In this document: piece by piece, positions 40,487 to 49,483 of the stretch
How positions within the stretch are numbered: the stretch's first letter is position 1
Layout of the letters: every line of letters starts with the position of its first letter
Source: Devosia limi DSM 17137
GTDB taxonomy: Bacteria; Pseudomonadota; Alphaproteobacteria; Rhizobiales; Devosiaceae
Assembly (NCBI RefSeq): GCF_900128975.1
Contig: NZ_FQVC01000014.1
Span: 1 to 64,000, forward strand
Reading direction: 5' to 3'
DNA: 64,000 nucleotides
The notes under the pieces: model-generated
The model's database searches: none
What the model saw: only the letters and a program-made list of their open reading frames with translations
Told to the model about the DNA's origin: nothing
Program-made: the position numbers and the translations under genes

Positions 40487-42649
40487 ATGGCTACTGCGTC
40501 GATGACAACCCGGCTGTTTGGAATCGACGGTATGTCCTGCGGCGCCTGTGCCAGAGGTCTGGAACACCGGATAAGACAAATGACCGGTGTGGACCAGGCA
40601 TCCGTCCACTATCTCACGGCATCGATGCTGGTGAGATGGACTGATGAAGTCACCGATATGACCGCGATCGCGGAACGGGTTCGACAGTCCGGATATCAAC
40701 TTGTCCCCGAAAGCCGTCCTGAGCTAACCGCCGCCCGCCTGCAACGGGATTTCGATTTGGTGGCCCGCCGGCTTGCGGTGGCCGTATTCTTCGGCATGTG
40801 GTCAATGGCCGCCGCCATCGCTCTTTATGCAATGCCCCAGGGGGATGCGACGGTCTCGCGAGCACTTGCCCTTGGGTCGGGTCTGCTGGCAATGCCGGTC
40901 GTCGCATATGCTGGGGCCGATATCGTTGCAATGGCCTGGAAGTCGCTCAGATTGGGTGACCTCGGTATCGATCTTCTGGTGACTTTGGGCGTGCTGGGCT
41001 CCGTTCTGCTTTCCATCAGCCACCTGTTGAGCGGATCGACGTCGGTTTATTTCGATACGGCCGCAATGCTCATCACCTTGCTGCTTGTCGGGCGGCTTAT
41101 CGACCTATGGGTTCGGAAAGGTGCGGTAGCGGCCATAACTGCCATGGACGCAGCCAGCCCAGATCTGGCCAATCGGGTGACTGAAAACGGCAGCGTCGAA
41201 ACTGTTCCGGCGGCTTCTCTTGTTGTAGGCGACACCGTGGTTGTCGAAGCAGGGTCGACGTCCAGCGTGGATGGTGTCGTCCTGACGGGCTCCTCTTCGG
41301 TCAACCGCGCTGCACTTACAGGGGAAAGCAGGGTTGCCGACGTCGGGCCGGGAGAGCGGGTAGAGGCAGGAACCATCAACCTCACACGACGACTTCAACT
41401 AAGGGTCGATCGCGATCCGGGCGACAGGGATATTGACCGTATGGGCGGGAGGATAGCTGTCGAGATCGCCCGTCGTGGACACGACTCTACTCGTACTGAC
41501 CTTTGGGCCCGTCGTCTTTCAATCGTGATCCCGGCGCTTGCCATCGTCGTCGGCGTCGCGACGTTCCTAACCGGCGTTGGCTTCGAAGTGGCAGCCAGCC
41601 GAGCTCTGACGCTGCTCGTGGGTGCTTGCCCATGCGCCCTGGCTTTGGCGGCGCCACTGGCGCAGGTGAGAGCAACCCTAGCAGCCGCGAGGTTTGGCGT
41701 TCGAATCCAGGACCCTGTAGGGTTCATGCGGTTAGCTGAAGTGAAAGACGCAATCTTTGATAAGACCGGGACGCTGACGATCGGGATGCCGGGTGTGATT
41801 TCGATCACGGCAAGCGACGGTTGGAGCGAGCAAGAAGTCCTGGCTATGGCCGCTCATGCAGAAACCGGGATCGACCATCCGTTGGCCCGATCCATCATCA
41901 GAGCGCATGGCTCGGAGATGGGGGAGGGCGGTACGCGCTGGGATCGCGGAGCGTCCGCAATTACACCGGACGGTGCCGTAATTTCCGTGGCAGGCGCGCA
42001 AAACACGTCGGATGCTTCCGGCACCGTACTGCAGGTGCTTCGGGACAATGAACTTGTCGGTCATATCCTTGTGGATGACCCTATCGACCCAAGCGCATCT
42101 GCAGCAATTGGGGCGCTTTCTTCACTTGGTATCCTGTGTTCCATTGCAACGGGAGACAACGCAAATCCGGCGCATCGCGTGGCAGAGGCTGTTGGCATCG
42201 CATCGGGTCTGGTCCATGCAGGATGCACTCCAGCCGAAAAAGCAGACCTTGTAAGAGCGGCAGGAAGACCTGTACTCTTCGTCGGTGACGGTATTAATGA
42301 CGGTCCTGCCTTGGCAGCATCAGCATGTGGGCTATCGGTTCGATCCGCACATGCATCGGCGTCGAGCACGGCCCACGTCGCGATCGTCGACGAGGGAATC
42401 CGAGCTATCGCGCCTTTGGTCAGGCTCTCCCGCAGAACGGTGGCGACGGTGAACGAGAACATCGTTCTGGCCACCGTTTATAATGTTGTCTTGGTGCCTC
42501 TCGCCGCTACGGGGATGATGACACCGCTGACCGCGGCATTGGCCATGCTGTTCAGTTCGCTCAGTGTGCTGCTCAACACGTGGCGGCTCGGTCTCTCGGC
42601 ACGTCCGCGTGCGGCAATTTCTGCGCTGGGAAATGTTATGCGCCATTAG
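40487..42649 (+). CDS. Copper-type heavy-metal P-type ATPase (CopA/CcoI-like)
   Basis: 720 residues from ATG 40487. N-terminal metal-binding domain G-M-S-C-G-A-C, about eight helices, T-G-E-S, the ion motif C-P-C (381-383), phosphorylation site D-K-T-G-T (Asp425), D-H-P-L-A and G-D-G-I-N-D-G-P-A-L. As last gene of the oxidase operon it most likely supplies copper for the CuB site as CcoI does, rather than bulk detoxification. The accessory genes ccoG and ccoH are not in the window. Confidence 0.9.
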   Translation: MATASMTTRLFGIDGMSCGACARGLEHRIRQMTGVDQASVHYLTASMLVRWTDEVTDMTAIAERVRQSGYQLVPESRPELTAARLQRDFDLVARRLAVAVFFGMWSMAAAIALYAMPQGDATVSRALALGSGLLAMPVVAYAGADIVAMAWKSLRLGDLGIDLLVTLGVLGSVLLSISHLLSGSTSVYFDTAAMLITLLLVGRLIDLWVRKGAVAAITAMDAASPDLANRVTENGSVETVPAASLVVGDTVVVEAGSTSSVDGVVLTGSSSVNRAALTGESRVADVGPGERVEAGTINLTRRLQLRVDRDPGDRDIDRMGGRIAVEIARRGHDSTRTDLWARRLSIVIPALAIVVGVATFLTGVGFEVAASRALTLLVGACPCALALAAPLAQVRATLAAARFGVRIQDPVGFMRLAEVKDAIFDKTGTLTIGMPGVISITASDGWSEQEVLAMAAHAETGIDHPLARSIIRAHGSEMGEGGTRWDRGASAITPDGAVISVAGAQNTSDASGTVLQVLRDNELVGHILVDDPIDPSASAAIGALSSLGILCSIATGDNANPAHRVAEAVGIASGLVHAGCTPAEKADLVRAAGRPVLFVGDGINDGPALAASACGLSVRSAHASASSTAHVAIVDEGIRAIAPLVRLSRRTVATVNENIVLATVYNVVLVPLAATGMMTPLTAALAMLFSSLSVLLNTWRLGLSARPRAAISALGNVMRH

Positions 42650-42767
42650 CATTTTGCCGTGACGGTCGTCCTTAGCGGGTGCGGTCAAAGCGCGCACCGT
42701 TCAATCTACTCTTTTATATATAAGAATTACAGAATATATGAATGAGTAAATATTAAAGGAGTACGTC

Positions 42768-43394
42768 ATGACTATCCGTATCGGCGAAACCGCCCCCGAT
42801 TTCGACGCCGACACCACCACCGGACCTATAAATTTTCATGAGTGGATCGGCTCCTCCTGGGCCTTCTTTTTCAGCCATCCAGGTGATTTCACGCCCGTCT
42901 GTACGACGGAAATGGGCCGCACGGCGCAGCTAGCGGAACGCTTTGCCGAGCTCAATACCAAACCTATCGGTTTGTCGACCGACTCGGTCGAGGAACACCT
43001 CAGCTGGATTTCTGATGTCAACGAAACCCAGAATACCGTGTTGCGCTTTCCGATCGTTGCCGATCCGGACCTGCGGATTGCCAAGCTCTACGAGATGATC
43101 CACCCTTCACAAAGCGAGACCGCCGCGGTCCGCTCGGTTTTTATAATCGATCCCGCCAAGAAGGTGCGGTTGACCATGACCTATCCGCTTAGCATTGGTC
43201 GCAATTTTGATGAGATCATTCGCGTCATCATGGCGCTGCAGACCAGTGACAAGAACCGTGTTTCCATGCCTGCGGATTGGCAGCCTGGGCAGGATGTCAT
43301 TATCCCACCCTCAATCAAGAATGATGAAGCCAAAACTTTGTTTCCGCAGGGCTGGAACGAACTTCGTCCTTACTTGCGCATGACCAAGATTTAG
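42768..43394 (+). CDS. 1-Cys-type peroxiredoxin (second copy)
   Basis: 208 residues of the Prx6/AhpC class, with peroxidatic H-P-G-D-F-T-P-V-C-T-T and Arg in A-V-R-S-V-F-I-I-D-P. No second conserved Cys, so it is 1-Cys. AAAGGAG stands 6 bases before the ATG, after an AT-rich promoter region. Close relative of the protein at 18620. It lies 25 bases before cydA and is probably in one operon with the bd oxidase, guarding it against peroxide or sulfide species. Confidence 0.9.
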   Translation: MTIRIGETAPDFDADTTTGPINFHEWIGSSWAFFFSHPGDFTPVCTTEMGRTAQLAERFAELNTKPIGLSTDSVEEHLSWISDVNETQNTVLRFPIVADPDLRIAKLYEMIHPSQSETAAVRSVFIIDPAKKVRLTMTYPLSIGRNFDEIIRVIMALQTSDKNRVSMPADWQPGQDVIIPPSIKNDEAKTLFPQGWNELRPYLRMTKI

Positions 43395-43419
43395 CTTTCT
43401 GTATATCGGGGAGTGCCAG

Positions 43420-44844
43420 ATGGATTTTGGACAGACTGCAGAAATTCTGGCGCGCATCCAGTTCGCCTTCACTATTTCTTTTCACTTCATATTTCCGGCG
43501 TTTTCCATCGGCACGGCCAGCTATCTGGCCGTGCTGAACGGCCTTTGGCTGTGGAAGCGTGACCCGGCCTACCTCAAGCTTTTCGAGTACTGGAAGACCA
43601 TATTTGCCGTCACTTTCGGCATGGGCGTCGTCTCTGGCATAGTCATGAGCTACCAGTTCGGGACCAACTGGTCCGCCTTCTCGGAACGTGCCGGGGCGGT
43701 CATTGGTCCGTTGATGGGCTATGAAGTGCTGACGGCGTTCTTTCTTGAGGCCGGATTTCTGGGGATTGCCCTTTTTGGCCGCAAGCGCGTCGGCGACACG
43801 CTTCACATGGTGGCAGTGGTGACCGTCGCCATTGGCACCTTGATTTCCGCTACCTGGATCCTTTCGGTCAACAGTTGGATGCATACGCCCCAGGGCTTTT
43901 CGATCGATGCCAGCGGCAATTTCGTGCCGGAAGATTGGTGGGCAATCGTTTTCAGCCCGTCTTTCCCCTATAGGCTCGTCCACACGGTGCTTGCCGCATT
44001 CCTGACCACAGCATTCGCTGTTGGTGCGGTTGGTGCTTGGCACCTGCTAAAGGATCGGGACAACCGCCAGGCACGGATCATGTTCTCCATGGCAATGTGG
44101 ATGGCGGCGATCGTGACGCCGATGCAGATCCTGGCGGGCGACATGCATGGCATCAACACATTGGAGCATCAACCTGCCAAGATCGCTGCAATGGAGGGGC
44201 ACTATGAAAGTCATCCCGACGGTGCGCCACTAATCCTTTTCGGCATCCCCAACGAGGAAGAAGAGCGGATCGACTACGCCATTGAGATCCCCAAAGCCTC
44301 TTCGCTTATTCTCAAGCACGACCTGAATGCGCCGCTCGACGGTCTCGATGCGTTCGCTGTCGAAGACCGGCCACCGGTGACGATTCCCTTCTTTGCTTTC
44401 CGCATCATGGTGGGCATCGGCTTTGCCATGCTGGGCATCGGAATGTGGTCGCTATGGACGCGCTGGCGCAAGACGCTTTTCACCAACCACTGGTTGCATC
44501 GCGCCGCACTCGTCATGGGCCCTTCCGGATTTGTCGCCGTGCTTGCAGGTTGGTTCACGACCGAGGTGGGGCGGCAGCCCTTTACGGTCTATGGGCTGAT
44601 GCGGACATCCGAAAGCCTTTCGCCGGTCGCTGCACCCGCCGTTGGGGCATCATTGGTCGCCTTCGTCATCGTTTACTTCATTGTGTTTGGCGCCGGCGTT
44701 TTTTACCTGTTCCGGCTGTTCAGACGTCCGCCGGTCATGGAAGTGGATCACGAACTCGATCTCGGTCCGACGCGGGCAGCTGGTATAACGCCGGGACCCG
44801 CCCAGGAAACCACCATTCGTGAGGGCGTAAATCATGGAGATTGA
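43420..44844 (+). CDS. cydA: Cytochrome bd-type quinol oxidase subunit I (cyanide-insensitive type)
   Basis: 474 residues, nine or so helices. The haem ligand region near the start is F-H-F-I-F-P-A-F-S-I-G. Quinol-site motifs include E-H-Q-P-A-K-I-A-A-M-E-G and E-V-G-R-Q-P-F. The Q-loop is short, as in CioA proteins, which resist cyanide and sulfide. Such an oxidase would keep respiration going when sulfide inhibits the haem-copper enzyme. It overlaps cydB by 11 bases. Confidence 0.93.
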   Translation: MDFGQTAEILARIQFAFTISFHFIFPAFSIGTASYLAVLNGLWLWKRDPAYLKLFEYWKTIFAVTFGMGVVSGIVMSYQFGTNWSAFSERAGAVIGPLMGYEVLTAFFLEAGFLGIALFGRKRVGDTLHMVAVVTVAIGTLISATWILSVNSWMHTPQGFSIDASGNFVPEDWWAIVFSPSFPYRLVHTVLAAFLTTAFAVGAVGAWHLLKDRDNRQARIMFSMAMWMAAIVTPMQILAGDMHGINTLEHQPAKIAAMEGHYESHPDGAPLILFGIPNEEEERIDYAIEIPKASSLILKHDLNAPLDGLDAFAVEDRPPVTIPFFAFRIMVGIGFAMLGIGMWSLWTRWRKTLFTNHWLHRAALVMGPSGFVAVLAGWFTTEVGRQPFTVYGLMRTSESLSPVAAPAVGASLVAFVIVYFIVFGAGVFYLFRLFRRPPVMEVDHELDLGPTRAAGITPGPAQETTIREGVNHGD

Positions 44845-45838
44845 TCTTCCCACCGTCTGGGCAGGCATCATCGCTTTTGCCGTGCTTGCCTATGTGGTGC
44901 TCGACGGCTTCGATCTGGGCGTCGGTATCCTGTTCCCGTTCTTCAGGGATAGGCACGACCGGGACATCATGACCAACTCCATCGCTCCGGTTTGGGATGG
45001 CAACGAAACCTGGCTGGTTCTGGGTGGCGGCGGGCTGATGGCGGTCTTTCCCGTCGTTTATGCCACTGTCCTGCCCGCGCTCTACATGCCGGTTATTCTA
45101 ATGCTGCTCGGGCTGATCTTTCGGGGCGTTGCCTTCGAGTTCCGCTGGCGGACGACCAGGGGTTCGATCTGGTGGGATATAGGTTTCTGGCTCGGCTCGA
45201 CCGTCGCCGCATTCACGCAGGGCATTGCACTGGGAGCGCTGGTACAGGGTATCGAGATCGTTGACCGGGCCTATGCCGGCGGGTGGTGGGATTGGCTAAC
45301 GCCGTTTTCCCTCATAACTGGCGCCGCGGTCACCGTGGGCTACGCCTTGCTAGGTGCGACTTGGCTCAATCTCAAAACCTCAGGCGACTTGCAGGCAAGG
45401 TCCCGCCGCATCGCTATGTGGACTGGTGGTGCAACGATTGCGCTGATCGGCGTCGTGTCGCTTTGGAGCCCGTTCATCGACCAGATCTACTTCGAACGCT
45501 GGTTCGGCTGGCCCACGGCGTTTTTCTCTGCATTCGTTCCCATGCTGCTTGCCGTATGTGCCTTCGCGCTCTGGCAGGGATTGACCACTGACAAGCACCT
45601 TCAGCCTTTTCTGGCCGCGCTGGGCCTATTTGTGCTCAGCTTTATCGGGATCGGGATCAGCTTTTACCCCTACATGGTGCCAGGTGCGCTCACGATAGAA
45701 GAAGCCGCAGCGCCGGACAGCTCCTTGATGTTCCTCTTGGTCGGCGCATCGGTGCTGGTACCGGTGATCCTGGCCTATACCGGCTACGCCTATTGGGTCT
45801 TCCGTGGAAAAATCGACCCGGAGGAGGGCTACCACTGA
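44834..45838 (+). CDS. cydB: Cytochrome bd-type quinol oxidase subunit II
   Basis: 334 residues with about eight helices, opening with Y-V-V-L-D-G-F-D-L-G-V-G and followed by W-D-G-N-E-T-W-L-V, both standard CydB motifs. It forms the bd complex with subunit I. The stop shares a base with the start of the tiny third gene (TGATG). Confidence 0.93.
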   Translation: MEIDLPTVWAGIIAFAVLAYVVLDGFDLGVGILFPFFRDRHDRDIMTNSIAPVWDGNETWLVLGGGGLMAVFPVVYATVLPALYMPVILMLLGLIFRGVAFEFRWRTTRGSIWWDIGFWLGSTVAAFTQGIALGALVQGIEIVDRAYAGGWWDWLTPFSLITGAAVTVGYALLGATWLNLKTSGDLQARSRRIAMWTGGATIALIGVVSLWSPFIDQIYFERWFGWPTAFFSAFVPMLLAVCAFALWQGLTTDKHLQPFLAALGLFVLSFIGIGISFYPYMVPGALTIEEAAAPDSSLMFLLVGASVLVPVILAYTGYAYWVFRGKIDPEEGYH

Positions 45839-45951
45839 TGCATGTGCAAAAATCCCTGAAGCAGGTCGGCTGGTTCGTGGCGCTATGGGCCATGGGTGTT
45901 GGCACCATTCTAGCGGTTGGCTTGATCATCCGTCTGGCGCTAGGCCTTTAG
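45838..45951 (+). CDS. DUF2474 small bd-oxidase subunit (CydX/CioX-like)
   Basis: 37 residues: one membrane helix after V-G-W-F-V-A-L-W-A-M-G-V, ending I-I-R-L-A-L-G-L. DUF2474 proteins accompany cydAB of the cyanide-insensitive type and correspond to CydX. It is below usual gene-finder size, but the TGATG coupling to cydB and the composition make it convincing. Confidence 0.85.
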   Translation: MHVQKSLKQVGWFVALWAMGVGTILAVGLIIRLALGL

Positions 45952-46058
45952 ATGGTCACTCCGATTTGTCGGACCCCACGCGACTACGGGCGCCGGGCCG
46001 AGAGCGCACGGATCGGCCAATCGTCGCCGGTGCTGGCGCTTGTTTGGAGGTTGCGTCC

Positions 46059-46403
46059 ATGATCAAGCCGATAAGACTTTCTCCCAGCTATGCCATCTCA
46101 AGTCAGCTTTTGCCTTCCGACCTGGCGGACGCCAAGAGTGCCGGTTTTCGAACAGTGCTGGACGTACGTTATGACGATGAAGATCCTGGGCAGCCTGCCT
46201 TTGAGGAGATGGCTCGGGCTGCTGATTTGGCGGGAATTGCGATAGTCCACTTGCCGTCTGCATCGCCGCCCAACGACGGGCAACTGCGTGAGTTCGTTCG
46301 GCTTTCGCTCAAGTTGCGGAAGCCTGTCCTGGCATACTGCCGTTCGGGGGATAGAGCGAGACAACTTTGGAAACTCACGGAACTGCGTCGAGGCAACCTC
46401 TGA
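46059..46403 (+). CDS. TIGR01244/DUF442 phosphatase-fold sulfur protein (second free copy)
   Basis: 114 residues from ATG 46059 with GGAGG 8 bases upstream. P-loop A-Y-C-R-S-G-D-R-A near the end. Similar to the proteins at 31938 and to the N-terminal part of the SQR fusion. It follows the bd oxidase operon by 107 bases and may be its last gene. Expected to bind or transfer sulfane sulfur; no direct proof in the family that I can cite. Confidence 0.82.
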   Translation: MIKPIRLSPSYAISSQLLPSDLADAKSAGFRTVLDVRYDDEDPGQPAFEEMARAADLAGIAIVHLPSASPPNDGQLREFVRLSLKLRKPVLAYCRSGDRARQLWKLTELRRGNL

Positions 46404-46606
46404 CGAGCCAACGATTGAGCTGCCGACCGCAGCATGGGGTCGATGTTCGGCGCAGAATTCCCAATGGGTATCTAGGGACCTCAATGCGGGCTGACTACTA
46501 ACTGCCGCCGCCTTGCGCCATTGCCAACGGCATAGTGAGTGTCGCAGGCATCAAATCTGGACAGCTACATCTTCTTTGGAACACAACAAAATAGAGAGTT
46601 CACCAC

Positions 46607-46954
46607 ATGGCCTATACGGAAAAATTCCAAGCCCTCGCCGATGAGGCTCAATCACGTGTTTCGGGTGTCTCGGCCCATGAGGTTGAGGGCCTCGTGAATG
46701 AAGGCGCCCTACTGCTCGACATACGAGATAGCGAAGAGCATCAGGCTGATCATATCACGGGGTCAATTAACGTCAGCCGTGGAAAGCTAGAAATGAACAT
46801 TGAAGCAGCAGTGCCCGACCTTAATGCGACCATCCTCTGCTACTGTAATGCGAATAATCGAGGTGCCCTGTCCGCTGACACTTTGCGCGCAATGGGTTAC
46901 AAAAATGCGCGATACATTGCTGGGGGCCTAAGAGCCTATCGCGCAATGGAATGA
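46607..46954 (+). CDS. Rhodanese-domain protein
   Basis: 115 residues, single rhodanese fold with L-L-L-D-I-R-D-S-E-E-H and active-site loop C-Y-C-N-A-N-N-R-G; the catalytic Cys is the second one of C-Y-C. A cytoplasmic thiosulfate or persulfide sulfurtransferase of GlpE/PspE size. Separate from its neighbours (203 bases before, 340 after), so it likely has its own promoter. It marks the right edge of the sulfur cargo. Confidence 0.9.
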   Translation: MAYTEKFQALADEAQSRVSGVSAHEVEGLVNEGALLLDIRDSEEHQADHITGSINVSRGKLEMNIEAAVPDLNATILCYCNANNRGALSADTLRAMGYKNARYIAGGLRAYRAME

Positions 46955-47294
46955 TCTCATTGGCTGTGCGCTACGACCAAAGATTTGGTGCGGTCTCCTC
47001 CCAAGAGCCGGGCTGTCGGCGAGCCGAAGGCTCGCTATGCGGGTCTTCGCCCTTCGGGCTTTCATCCCTCACGCGAAAGAGGATCGCCGTAGATGGGGAC
47101 TTGCTCCTTACCGCTTGCGCGCAGCACCGGGCAAGGGAAGCTGCGCCGCGGCCTCATGTTTGCGCCAACCGGTACAAACGCTGGGTTGCCGGCCGCGCCC
47201 TTGCCCGCCTTGCTCTTCGCGGCGTCCGGCTCCTGCTCAGGAAAATCCCGGGCGGTATCGAAGAGAAGGGAGCGCGACGAGGGCGCGGGCAAGA
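46955..47294. other. 340-base gap between sulfur cargo and mobile-element backbone
   Basis: No gene recognised. It contains two short perfect hairpins, GCGAGCC-gaa-GGCTCGC (47019-47035) and GCCC-ttc-GGGC (47049-47059), in a GC-rich leader ahead of the TOPRIM gene. An open frame extends through it into that gene, but composition and the lack of conserved sequence argue against translation. Confidence 0.5.
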
Positions 47295-48248
47295 ATGGAA
47301 AAAGCAGAGCTAGAAAGGCTGAAGGACAAGGTGCCCTGCGCGGCCGTCCTCGAACGCACGGGATTTGCGCTCGACCTCAAGGAAAGCACGCGCCGGGCAA
47401 TGAAATTTCGGCGCGATGCGGCAATTATTATCGTCATCCATGACGGGAGGGGCTGGTTCGACCCTCTCTCGGACGGCAAGGGTGATGTCTTCCGTCTCGT
47501 CGAACATCTCAACGGCGTGCCTTTCATCGAGGCCATGAAAGAAGTCACCGGGCTGGTCGGGTTCGTGCCCACTACACCCCAATGGGACCGACAGTCACGG
47601 GAGCGAGAGCCCGATCTGTCGATTCCAGAACGCTGGCAGGCCCGCCGCAATCCATGGCGCGGATCAGCCACCTGGCGTTATCTTATCGAGGCACGTCGTC
47701 TTACCGAACCGGTTCTTCGAGCCGTGATCGCGGCAGGCTCGTTGCGCGAAGGCCCGCGTGGCAGCATGTGGGCGGCGCACAAAGATGCCGACGGCATCGT
47801 CACCGGGTGGGAGGAGCGGGGTCCGGACTGGCGTGGCTTTGCCACTGGCGGCGCCAAGGTGCTGTTCCGACTTGGCCACCGCGATGCGCTTCGCCTCTGC
47901 GTCACCGAGGCGGCGATCGACGCCATGAGCCTCGCGGCGATCGAGGGTCTCCGCTCCGACACGCTCTATCTCAGCACCGGCGGTGGCTGGTCGCCGGTCA
48001 CCAACGCGGCAATCCGGGCGCTGGTCAACCGGCCGGGGATCCAGCTCGTTGCCGCCACAGACAACAACAAGCAGGGTGACGTCTATGCCCAAAGGCTTAT
48101 GACCCTCGCCGGAGAGGTCGGGTGCAGCGCGGAGCGGTTGCGTCCCCTGGCGGACGACTGGAACGGGGATCTGAAAGGGATGGGGGAGGCAGGAGGAATG
48201 GAGGGGAAAGGCGGAGTGCCGCATGCCCGCCGACCGCGTCAAGGGTGA
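47295..48248 (+). CDS. DUF3991/TOPRIM domain protein
   Basis: 317 residues from ATG 47295, where family-like sequence begins. The N-terminal region (F-R-R-D-A-A-I-I-I-V-I-H-D-G-R-G-W-F-D-P) is DUF3991. The central part is TOPRIM with L-R-L-C-V-T-E-A-A-I-D-A-M-S-L (conserved Glu) and L-V-A-A-T-D-N-N-K-Q-G-D (Asp motif). These primase-like proteins are standard in alphaproteobacterial plasmids and integrative elements, probably priming or processing DNA during transfer. Confidence 0.85.
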   Translation: MEKAELERLKDKVPCAAVLERTGFALDLKESTRRAMKFRRDAAIIIVIHDGRGWFDPLSDGKGDVFRLVEHLNGVPFIEAMKEVTGLVGFVPTTPQWDRQSREREPDLSIPERWQARRNPWRGSATWRYLIEARRLTEPVLRAVIAAGSLREGPRGSMWAAHKDADGIVTGWEERGPDWRGFATGGAKVLFRLGHRDALRLCVTEAAIDAMSLAAIEGLRSDTLYLSTGGGWSPVTNAAIRALVNRPGIQLVAATDNNKQGDVYAQRLMTLAGEVGCSAERLRPLADDWNGDLKGMGEAGGMEGKGGVPHARRPRQG

Positions 48249-48388
48249 AGCTCACGCCCGGCTGCGCCGGCCCTTGACCCGCCCGGTCGGAGAGGCGGTC
48301 GCGGGGGAGGGGTCCGGAAGGGCTGAAGATGATGGTAATCCGCAAGGGATGAACCGCGCTCCGGCCCGCAAGTGGCCAGGAGCTCCCT

Positions 48389-48991
48389 ATGACCCTTCAC
48401 ACCTCCATCCGCAAAATCTACTTCGGCGTCGCTGATCGCCGGCAAATGTTCCGCCTGTTCGACCGCCATGCGCAGCGGCCCAATCGCTGGGAGAATGACG
48501 ATAGCGCGCTGTTTGCCGGCGAGTGGTTCGAGATCGCGCGCGCCGAACACGACTATATGCTCGACATCCTGCCGCCGCTCTGGATGCGCGGGGAAATGTT
48601 CGCCATGCGCGAATTCCTCACCGGCTCGGTGACCAGCGTCTTCTACACGCTGCGGATCGACGGCAAGACCCGCTATTTCCACGCCTATTGTGACCTCGCC
48701 CAGGCTCGTTCCCCGGTCGAGATGCGCGACGGAATCGTCGAACGCGAATGCTGGCCGGTGAAGGCCATGACGCATGATGAGCGTCTCGAGCATGTTTGGA
48801 GCGAAACCCATGATGAGTATCGTGGCTATGCCGGGGACAGGTTCCTCCCCCAGCATCGCGGCAAGCGCACCATTCTCGCCTATGGCTTGGGCACGACCGA
48901 GCTCAAGCTGCTCGACGATCTCACCGATGAAGAGATCGCTGCCAAGCTGCCCGTCCATTTGCGGCACCTCCCCACCCGCGTTGCAGCGTGA
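48389..48991 (+). CDS. DUF1419 family protein
   Basis: 200 residues recognised as DUF1419: M-F-R-L-F-D-R-H-A-Q-R-P-N-R-W-E-N-D, G-E-W-F-E-I, F-L-T-G-S-V-T-S-V-F-Y, and a C-terminal Y-R-G-Y-A-G-D-R-F. Function unknown. The family is nearly confined to plasmids and mobile elements of alphaproteobacteria and travels with DUF3085 and DUF736. AGGAG stands 6 bases before the ATG. Confidence 0.82.
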   Translation: MTLHTSIRKIYFGVADRRQMFRLFDRHAQRPNRWENDDSALFAGEWFEIARAEHDYMLDILPPLWMRGEMFAMREFLTGSVTSVFYTLRIDGKTRYFHAYCDLAQARSPVEMRDGIVERECWPVKAMTHDERLEHVWSETHDEYRGYAGDRFLPQHRGKRTILAYGLGTTELKLLDDLTDEEIAAKLPVHLRHLPTRVAA

Positions 48992-49001
48992 GGTGTGAGC
49001 G

Positions 49002-49400
49002 ATGTTCACATTTCCCATTCTGGCCGTGCGCAAGATCGTCGAGCGCGGCATTGCCGATGCCGCCGCCAATGGCGGCTTCCGCAATCCCTACTACGGCACG
49101 CGTCCGGGCCAGGGCGAGAGACCCGGCATCTGGCTGGTCGGCGACGAGGGGGTCTACATCATGTCCAACGGCAAGCTAGCCGAGGGGCAGAAGGCTCTCG
49201 TCATCTATGCCGAGCAGTGCCACCCCAAGGGCGATATCGACTGGTGGGATTACAAGCGCCGCCATTTCGGCGCCGATGACGGTATCGAGTTCATCGAAGC
49301 TGACCGGCTGATCCCGCTCTTTGACCGCAACATGCGGGCGACCCACCTCAATGTGCAGCTTACCGAGAGCGAAATCGCGCTCTCGCTGCTCACCCGCTGA
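49002..49400 (+). CDS. DUF3085 family protein
   Basis: 132 residues with the DUF3085 features P-Y-Y-G-T-R-P, G-I-W-L-V-G-D-E-G-V-Y-I-M-S-N and V-I-Y-A-E-Q-C-H-P-K-G-D-I-D-W-W-D. Function unknown; another backbone gene of this class of mobile elements. It begins 10 bases after the DUF1419 stop and is probably co-transcribed with it. Confidence 0.82.
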   Translation: MFTFPILAVRKIVERGIADAAANGGFRNPYYGTRPGQGERPGIWLVGDEGVYIMSNGKLAEGQKALVIYAEQCHPKGDIDWWDYKRRHFGADDGIEFIEADRLIPLFDRNMRATHLNVQLTESEIALSLLTR

Positions 49401-49483
49401 CCTCTTCCAAATCCATGCCGCCGACCCTCGACCGATATCCTTCGGCCGAGCGGCCACGCGCGCCTTTGCTCTGGAGACCGCCC

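Noticed and set aside
42724..42743. GAAT repeated three times with an 8-base period upstream of the second peroxiredoxin
   Set aside because: Short AT-rich repeat in a promoter; likely chance, and not shared with the other sulfur promoters.
47019..47059. Hairpins considered as terminators after the rhodanese gene
   Set aside because: Stems of 4-7 base pairs without a T-run, and they lie nearer the next gene's leader.
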